Translations under genes and position numbers: made by a program
Assembly: GCA_023254555.1 (NCBI GenBank)
Contig: JALRLI010000036.1
Coordinates: 1 to 10,419, forward strand
Origin: Microbacteriaceae bacterium
GTDB lineage: Bacteria > Actinomycetota > Actinomycetes > Actinomycetales > Microbacteriaceae
Length of the DNA: 10,419 nucleotides
Direction: 5' to 3'
Notes under the pieces: generated by a model
What the model saw: the letters and a program-made list of their open reading frames with translations, nothing else
The model's database searches: none
Told to the model about the DNA's origin: nothing
Part shown: in pieces, positions 6,713 through 10,419 of the stretch
How the letters are laid out: each line of letters starts with the position of its first letter
Position numbering within the stretch: position 1 is the first letter of the stretch

Positions 6713-8233
6713 ATGCCTCGCTTCGCTAAAACCAAAAATGGTGCGTCGAACCAAGTGGCAAAACTGCGATGGCTGATGGCCGATCAGCTTGGCCCGCACT
6801 TCGATGATGGTGGAGAAATTCTACTCATCGAGGCCAAAGGAGTTTTGGCACGCAAGCCTTACCACTGGGCTAAAGCGCACCTGATTCTCAGCGCCTTGCG
6901 ACATCGAGCAGCCGAGCTGGGCGATCGCGCACGATTCGTGCAGGTGACGAGCTATCGCGATGCACTGAAGCCGATCATCCAATCTGGCGAACGGGTGCAG
7001 CTGATCAACCCGACGTCGTGGGGCGCTCGCTCGCTGGCGAATTCACTCTCTCTCGAAACGTTGCCCAGCCGAGGGTTCGTCAGCTCAGAGGAATTTTTTA
7101 GTGAGTGGGCACAGGGCAAGAAGCCCCAATCGCTGAAACTCGAGAACTACTACCGGCACTGGCGAGAACGCTCGGGAGTGCTCATGGAGGGCCCGAACCC
7201 GGTCGGCGGCCAGTTCAACTACGACCACGACAATCGTCAGCCGCCACCGAAGGGTGCAACCAATCTCGGGCTGCCACAGCCCTGGCGACCGGTCGAAGAC
7301 GAGATTGATGCCCAGGTTCGCGCTGATCTCACCCGCTGGAGTGAAGCTGGCGAGATTCAACTCTTCGGCCGCGATGGGCCACGACGGTTTGCCGCCACGA
7401 GAGCTGAAGCGCTCGCAGCGCTCGATGATTTCATCGAAACGCGACTGATGGATTTCGGCCCATTTGAAGATGCGAGCCTCACCGGCGACCCGGTGATGGC
7501 GCACTCGCGCTTGAGTGTGCCACTGAACCTCGGATTGCTCGACCCGCGAGAGGTCATCGCCGCATGTGTCGCCGCGTATGAGCGAGGCGATGCACCACTT
7601 GGCAGCGTCGAGGCGATTGTTCGCCAGCTTGCCGGGTGGCGCGACTGGGTCTGGCATTTGTACTGGATGCTCGGCCCAGACTATGCATCGACAAATAACT
7701 ACCTCGCAGCATCCAAACCCGTACCTGAATCGTGGTGGAAGCTCGACGGCGAGGGTATCGAATCGAACTGCATGAGGCAGGTGCTGACCTCGGTGGGTGA
7801 GACGGGTTACGCTCACCATATTCAGCGACTCATGATTCTCGGCAATTGGGCGTTGCAGCGAGGCATCAACCCACAAGAACTCAACGACTGGTTCACGTCA
7901 GCCTTCGTCGACGGCACGCCGTGGGTGATGCCGGCGAATGTCATTGGCATGAGCCAGCACGCAGACGGAGGCACCGTCGCGACGAAACCGTACAGTTCTG
8001 GTGGCGCCTACATCAACACAATGTCTGACTTTTGTGGGGGATGCCCGTTCAATCCGAAGGTTCGTGTCGGAGAGAATGCCTGCCCATTCACGGCGGGATA
8101 CTGGGCGTTCTTGGCGAGAGTTGAACCTCGCATCCGTGGCAATCACCGAATGGCGCAGCCATTAGCGGGAATGCGCAGGCTCGCAGATCTCGATGCAGTT
8201 ATTGAGCAAGAGGCTCATCGAACTCGCTGGTGA
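6713..8233 (+). CDS. phrB: Iron-sulfur bacterial photolyase/cryptochrome (PhrB/FeS-BCP type)
   Basis: Flavoprotein of the FeS-BCP class (DPRP domain), whose characterised members repair (6-4) photoproducts in DNA using light. The N-terminal alpha/beta antenna domain (from LRWLMADQLGPHF, residue 18) is followed by the helical FAD domain with the RQLAGWRDWVWHLYW segment (304-318). Four cysteines for a [4Fe-4S] cluster lie at 353, 441, 444 and 457; as I recall Agrobacterium PhrB (Cys350, 438, 441, 454), the spacing is identical with an offset of three. His368/His369 in YAHHIQR match the PhrB catalytic histidine pair at the same offset. The 506-residue length is that of PhrB. The gene lacks a usable ribosome site and is probably leaderless. 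Its end converges on the tetR gene with only 20 bases between stops. Repair versus purely signalling function cannot be decided here, but the conserved residues favour repair. Confidence 0.93.
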   Translation: MPRFAKTKNGASNQVAKLRWLMADQLGPHFDDGGEILLIEAKGVLARKPYHWAKAHLILSALRHRAAELGDRARFVQVTSYRDALKPIIQSGERVQLINPTSWGARSLANSLSLETLPSRGFVSSEEFFSEWAQGKKPQSLKLENYYRHWRERSGVLMEGPNPVGGQFNYDHDNRQPPPKGATNLGLPQPWRPVEDEIDAQVRADLTRWSEAGEIQLFGRDGPRRFAATRAEALAALDDFIETRLMDFGPFEDASLTGDPVMAHSRLSVPLNLGLLDPREVIAACVAAYERGDAPLGSVEAIVRQLAGWRDWVWHLYWMLGPDYASTNNYLAASKPVPESWWKLDGEGIESNCMRQVLTSVGETGYAHHIQRLMILGNWALQRGINPQELNDWFTSAFVDGTPWVMPANVIGMSQHADGGTVATKPYSSGGAYINTMSDFCGGCPFNPKVRVGENACPFTAGYWAFLARVEPRIRGNHRMAQPLAGMRRLADLDAVIEQEAHRTRW

Positions 8234-8253
8234 TGATGTTTTGCGGGCGGACG

Positions 8254-8871
8254 TTAGCCCAGCGATCCACGCTTCGCGCCGAGGATCGCCTCGGAGGCGC
8301 GTGCCATCTGTGTGACGAAGAGTTCGGCGTCCGTTCGGCGCAGCAGAGCCTGCGCATTCAACCCGTCAATCATGCCAATGAGTTGCCAGGCGGTGTCGAC
8401 CGGCTCAGTGCTCGCGAAACTCTGGTCTGCAATGCCGGCAGTCACGAGTTCTGAGATGAAGTGCATCCACTCGTTCATCTGTTCGCGCACAGCGGTTGCG
8501 AGCGCGGGGTTTCGGCGACCGAGGGCAGATGATTCGACCCAGGCGAGCGTGACGTCGTCGCGAGCCTCAGCGAGGAGAGCCCGAATGAGCACCCGCAGCC
8601 TTGCTGTTGGGGAGGGGAGGTCGTGCACCAACGCTCTCAGCTCAGTAAGCTCAGCGGCCGTGATCGCAGTGAATGTGCGAGCCACGAGCTCGTCGATGCT
8701 CGGTTCATAGTGGGTGATAAGCCCTGAGGCCACCCCGGCTCGCCTGGCAACAGCGCGGAGCGTGAGGGCGCTGAGCCCTTCTTCGCGGGCGATGGCGAGT
8801 GCGGCATCCTGAATTTGGGTACTGCGTTCGGCGGGGGTGAGACGAGTGCGGGCGGCTTTGGTGGTTGACAT
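8254..8871 (-). CDS. TetR/AcrR family repressor, BetI-like C-terminal domain
   Basis: A 205-residue one-component transcriptional regulator. The N-terminal helix-turn-helix covers about residues 17-62, with the motif LTLRAVARRAGVASGLITHY. The C-terminal ligand domain carries the BetI-type (TetR_C_6) pattern: WVESSALGRRNPAL, then NEWMHFISELV, then MIDGLNAQALL. The start is the ATG at 8871, preceded by GAGGAGG with a good 8-base spacing. A longer reading frame extends upstream to 9231 but would cover the divergent deiminase start and has no supporting site. The gene is divergent from the deiminase/amidase pair, and a perfect inverted repeat lies between them, so it very likely represses that pair and itself. 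The inducer is probably a substrate or product of the pathway (inference). Its 3' end is 20 bases from the photolyase stop. Confidence 0.93.
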   Translation of the reverse strand: MSTTKAARTRLTPAERSTQIQDAALAIAREEGLSALTLRAVARRAGVASGLITHYEPSIDELVARTFTAITAAELTELRALVHDLPSPTARLRVLIRALLAEARDDVTLAWVESSALGRRNPALATAVREQMNEWMHFISELVTAGIADQSFASTEPVDTAWQLIGMIDGLNAQALLRRTDAELFVTQMARASEAILGAKRGSLG

Positions 8872-8895
8872 GCCCTGTGCCTCCTCGCTACGCTC

Positions 8896-8919
8896 ACTAT
8901 TGAGCACTCGCTCAATAGT
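8896..8919. promoter_or_regulatory. Operator between tetR and the deiminase gene
   Basis: ACTATTGAGC (8896-8905) and GCTCAATAGT (8910-8919) are a perfect 10-bp inverted repeat with a 4-base spacer (ACTC), in the 76-base gap between the divergent starts. The size and symmetry are those of TetR-family operators. Its reverse strand contains TACTAT (8915-8920), a plausible -10 box for tetR, so binding would block at least that promoter. It is very likely the autoregulatory site. Confidence 0.8.
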
Positions 8920-8947
8920 AGCAGGTGCGGTGACAAAGGAGTTTTCG

Positions 8948-9982
8948 ATGACCTGGAAGATGCCGCCAGAGTGGGCGCCCCAAGATCGTATCTGGATGGC
9001 CTTCCCTCGAGTGGGGTACACCCTCGGTGACGATCCTGCCGAAGCAGAACAATGCTGGTCGTCATGGTCAGCAGTTGCGAACGCAATCATCGAATTCGAA
9101 CCGGTCACCATGGTTGTCGACCCGTCAGCGCTTGCCGAAGCTAAGAAGCGGCTGGACCCGAGAATCGACATCGTTGAAGCGCCACTCGATGATTTTTGGA
9201 TGCGCGATATCGGCCCCACGTTCGTGCTCAACGAACTCGGTCAGGTCGGCGGTGTTGACTGGACATTCAACGGTTGGGGCGCAAACGCCTGGGCGACCTG
9301 GGAGAACGACCGTGAAATCGCGAAGACCGTGGTTGACGCTGCCGGCGTCGAGCATGTGCCGTCTGCGCTAGTCAATGAGGGCGGCGGAATCCACGTGGAC
9401 GGTGAAGGAACGGTGCTCCTCACCGAGACCGTGCAGCTCGATGATCACCGCAACCCGTATGCCACCAAAGAACGGGTCGAGTGGGAGATGGCCCGCACGA
9501 TTGGCGCAACCAAAGCAATCTGGCTCCCTCGCGGGCTGTACCGCGACTATCAAAGCCCAGGCACGAGTGGCCATGTCGATATCGTCGCCTGTTTTGCCAA
9601 GCCCGGAACTGTGCTGTTGCACTGGCAAGACAACCCCGAGCATCCCGACTACGCGCTGAGCCGACAGCTCGAAAAGCAGTTGCTCGGCGAGACCGATGCG
9701 GTCGGTCGGTCGCTTGAGGTGATTCGTGTGCCGGCACCCGACACGATTATCGACGAACACGGTTTTACCGATTACAGCTACATCAATCACCTCGTCGTGA
9801 ACGGTGGCGTGATCGCCTGCGGCTACGGCGAACCAGAGGCTGACGCACGAGCAGCCGAAATTCTCGAGAAAGCCTACGGTCGCCGGGTAGTGACCATCGA
9901 CGCCAGGCCAATCTTTGCGCGGGGTGGCGGCATCCACTGCATCACCCAGCAGCAACCGAGTGCCCAGCCGGCCGTCAGCTAG
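8948..9982 (+). CDS. Agmatine deiminase family protein
   Basis: A cytosolic guanidino-group hydrolase of the agmatine deiminase / bacterial peptidylarginine deiminase family (PAD_porph). The characterised reaction is agmatine to N-carbamoylputrescine plus ammonia. The 344-residue protein has the expected landmarks: MPPEWAPQDRIWMAFP (5-20), WMRDIGPT with Asp87, NEGGGIHVDGEG with Glu144, GHVD with His209 and Asp211, and the C-terminal GGGIHCITQQQP with nucleophile Cys331. The ATG at 8948 follows AAAGGAG (8935-8941). The frame runs further upstream, but that part overlaps the tetR start and operator. The residue before GHVD is Ser (GTSGHVD), where agmatine deiminases I recall have an acidic or polar TDG/TNE sequence, so agmatine itself may not be the substrate. 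It is controlled by the divergent TetR and followed after 9 bases by an amidase gene. Confidence 0.9.
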   Translation: MTWKMPPEWAPQDRIWMAFPRVGYTLGDDPAEAEQCWSSWSAVANAIIEFEPVTMVVDPSALAEAKKRLDPRIDIVEAPLDDFWMRDIGPTFVLNELGQVGGVDWTFNGWGANAWATWENDREIAKTVVDAAGVEHVPSALVNEGGGIHVDGEGTVLLTETVQLDDHRNPYATKERVEWEMARTIGATKAIWLPRGLYRDYQSPGTSGHVDIVACFAKPGTVLLHWQDNPEHPDYALSRQLEKQLLGETDAVGRSLEVIRVPAPDTIIDEHGFTDYSYINHLVVNGGVIACGYGEPEADARAAEILEKAYGRRVVTIDARPIFARGGGIHCITQQQPSAQPAVS

Positions 9983-9991
9983 GTGAATCGT

Positions 9992-10419
9992 ATGAGCGAG
10001 TATTACCCGGTTGTCGAGAAGAGTATTGCCCAACTCCGCTCAGCTCTTGACGCTGGCGAGGTGACGAGTGTTGAGCTGGTTCAGAGTTATCTGCATCGCA
10101 TTGCTGAGTTTGACCAGTCAGGCATCCACCTGAATTCACTCGTCGAACTGAACCCGCGCGCGCTTGAGGAGGCCGCTGCGTCTGATGCACGCCGTGCTTC
10201 TGGTTCGCTACGCGGGTCACTCGAGGGAATCCCGTTCACTGCAAAAGACAGCTATATGGTCAAGGGGATGACCGTGGCAGCTGGTTCGCCAGCATTCGCC
10301 GAGCTGGTGGCGAATCGTGATGCGTTCTCTATCGAGGTGTTGCGCAATGCTGGCGCAGTCTTTATCGGTCTCACGAACATGCCTCCGATGGCGAACGGCG
10401 GAATGCAGCGAGGGCTCTA
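9992..10419 (+). CDS. Amidase signature family protein (3' end beyond window)
   Basis: The first 142 residues of a serine hydrolase of the amidase signature family (GatA/amidase type), which uses a Ser-cisSer-Lys triad to hydrolyse amides. Visible are the helical N-terminus (SIAQLRSALDAGEVTSVELV), the motif LEGIPFTAKDSY with the catalytic Lys at about residue 86, a TVAAGSPAF segment and LRNAGAVFIGLTNMPP leading toward the signature loop. The Gly/Ser-rich loop holding both serines lies beyond the window. The ATG at 9992 has AGGTGA (9981-9986), which overlaps the end of the deiminase stop codon. An in-frame GTG at 9983 is less likely because it falls inside that site. The 9-base gap shows it is co-transcribed with the deiminase. 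It may cleave the ureido or amide product of the deiminase, but that is a guess: the usual N-carbamoylputrescine amidase belongs to the nitrilase family. Confidence 0.9.
   Translation, partial: MSEYYPVVEKSIAQLRSALDAGEVTSVELVQSYLHRIAEFDQSGIHLNSLVELNPRALEEAAASDARRASGSLRGSLEGIPFTAKDSYMVKGMTVAAGSPAFAELVANRDAFSIEVLRNAGAVFIGLTNMPPMANGGMQRGL

Noticed and set aside
7085..7876. A 263-codon open frame antisense to the photolyase gene
   Set aside because: It lies wholly within a well-conserved gene, has no ribosome site or recognisable domain, and is explained by codon bias of the sense strand.
8837..8947. An upstream extension of the deiminase frame
   Set aside because: It overlaps the tetR start and operator. 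The ATG at 8948 has AAAGGAG and begins at the conserved family N-terminus.
8872..9231. An upstream extension of the tetR frame
   Set aside because: It would run across the operator and the divergent deiminase start. The ATG at 8871 has a strong ribosome site and matches the usual TetR length.
9368..10033. A 221-codon minus-strand open frame over the deiminase 3' end and amidase start
   Set aside because: It is antisense to two clearly recognisable proteins, with no family resemblance and no start signal.
1..10419. A defence island, CRISPR array, prophage, insertion sequence or tRNA-linked integration site
   Set aside because: No repeats of the required type, transposase or integrase frames or tRNA-like folds were seen. 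The recognisable genes are metabolic, transport, regulatory or repair genes.

Overview
This window looks like chromosomal DNA from an actinobacterium, most likely a Microbacteriaceae-type organism. That placement is inferred from the moderately high GC, GTG/TTG starts, the closest-looking protein families (an actinobacterial-style polar amino acid ABC cassette, a cytosolic YceI protein, a LIP-family lipase) and a probable leaderless gene. No tRNA, rRNA, CRISPR array, insertion sequence or phage gene was seen. Coding density is high and no gene-free stretch exceeds about 165 bases.

Layout. Positions 1-118 hold the 5' end of a minus-strand gene for a short membrane protein, divergent from everything that follows. 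A YtcJ/NfdA-type metal-dependent amidohydrolase (189-1847) is followed by a complete polar amino acid ABC importer: lipoprotein binding protein (1993-2883), permease (2895-3851) and ATPase (3844-4653). The three importer genes are tightly packed, with an 11-base gap and then an 8-base overlap, so they form one operon. A separately controlled yceI gene (4804-5370) comes next and ends in a strong stem-loop terminator. A LIP-type serine lipase/esterase without a signal peptide (5536-6615) and an iron-sulfur photolyase/cryptochrome of the PhrB class (6713-8233) follow. The photolyase converges on a minus-strand TetR/BetI-like repressor gene (8254-8871). Divergent from that are an agmatine-deiminase-family gene (8948-9982) and, 9 bases later, an amidase-signature gene that runs off the window (9992-end).

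How the genes may work together. The right end is a compact regulated catabolic unit: a repressor, a perfect 10-bp inverted-repeat operator between the divergent genes, a guanidino-group deiminase and an amidase. The left end pairs an amide/formamide-cleaving hydrolase with an importer for amino-acid-like compounds. Both ends therefore suggest uptake and breakdown of nitrogen-rich small molecules, but the true substrates cannot be read from the sequence. Between them sit isoprenoid-binding (YceI), lipid/ester hydrolysis and DNA-repair genes that look independent.

The regulatory DNA is the least ordinary part of the window. It includes a dyad between the first two divergent genes, three related half-sites ahead of the binding-protein gene, two operator-like repeats exactly 20 bp apart ahead of yceI, an 8-bp hairpin just ahead of the yceI ribosome site, and the TetR operator. 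I did not find a convincing new defence or mobile system. The best candidate for something undescribed is the TetR/deiminase/amidase unit, whose deiminase departs from the usual agmatine deiminase motif.
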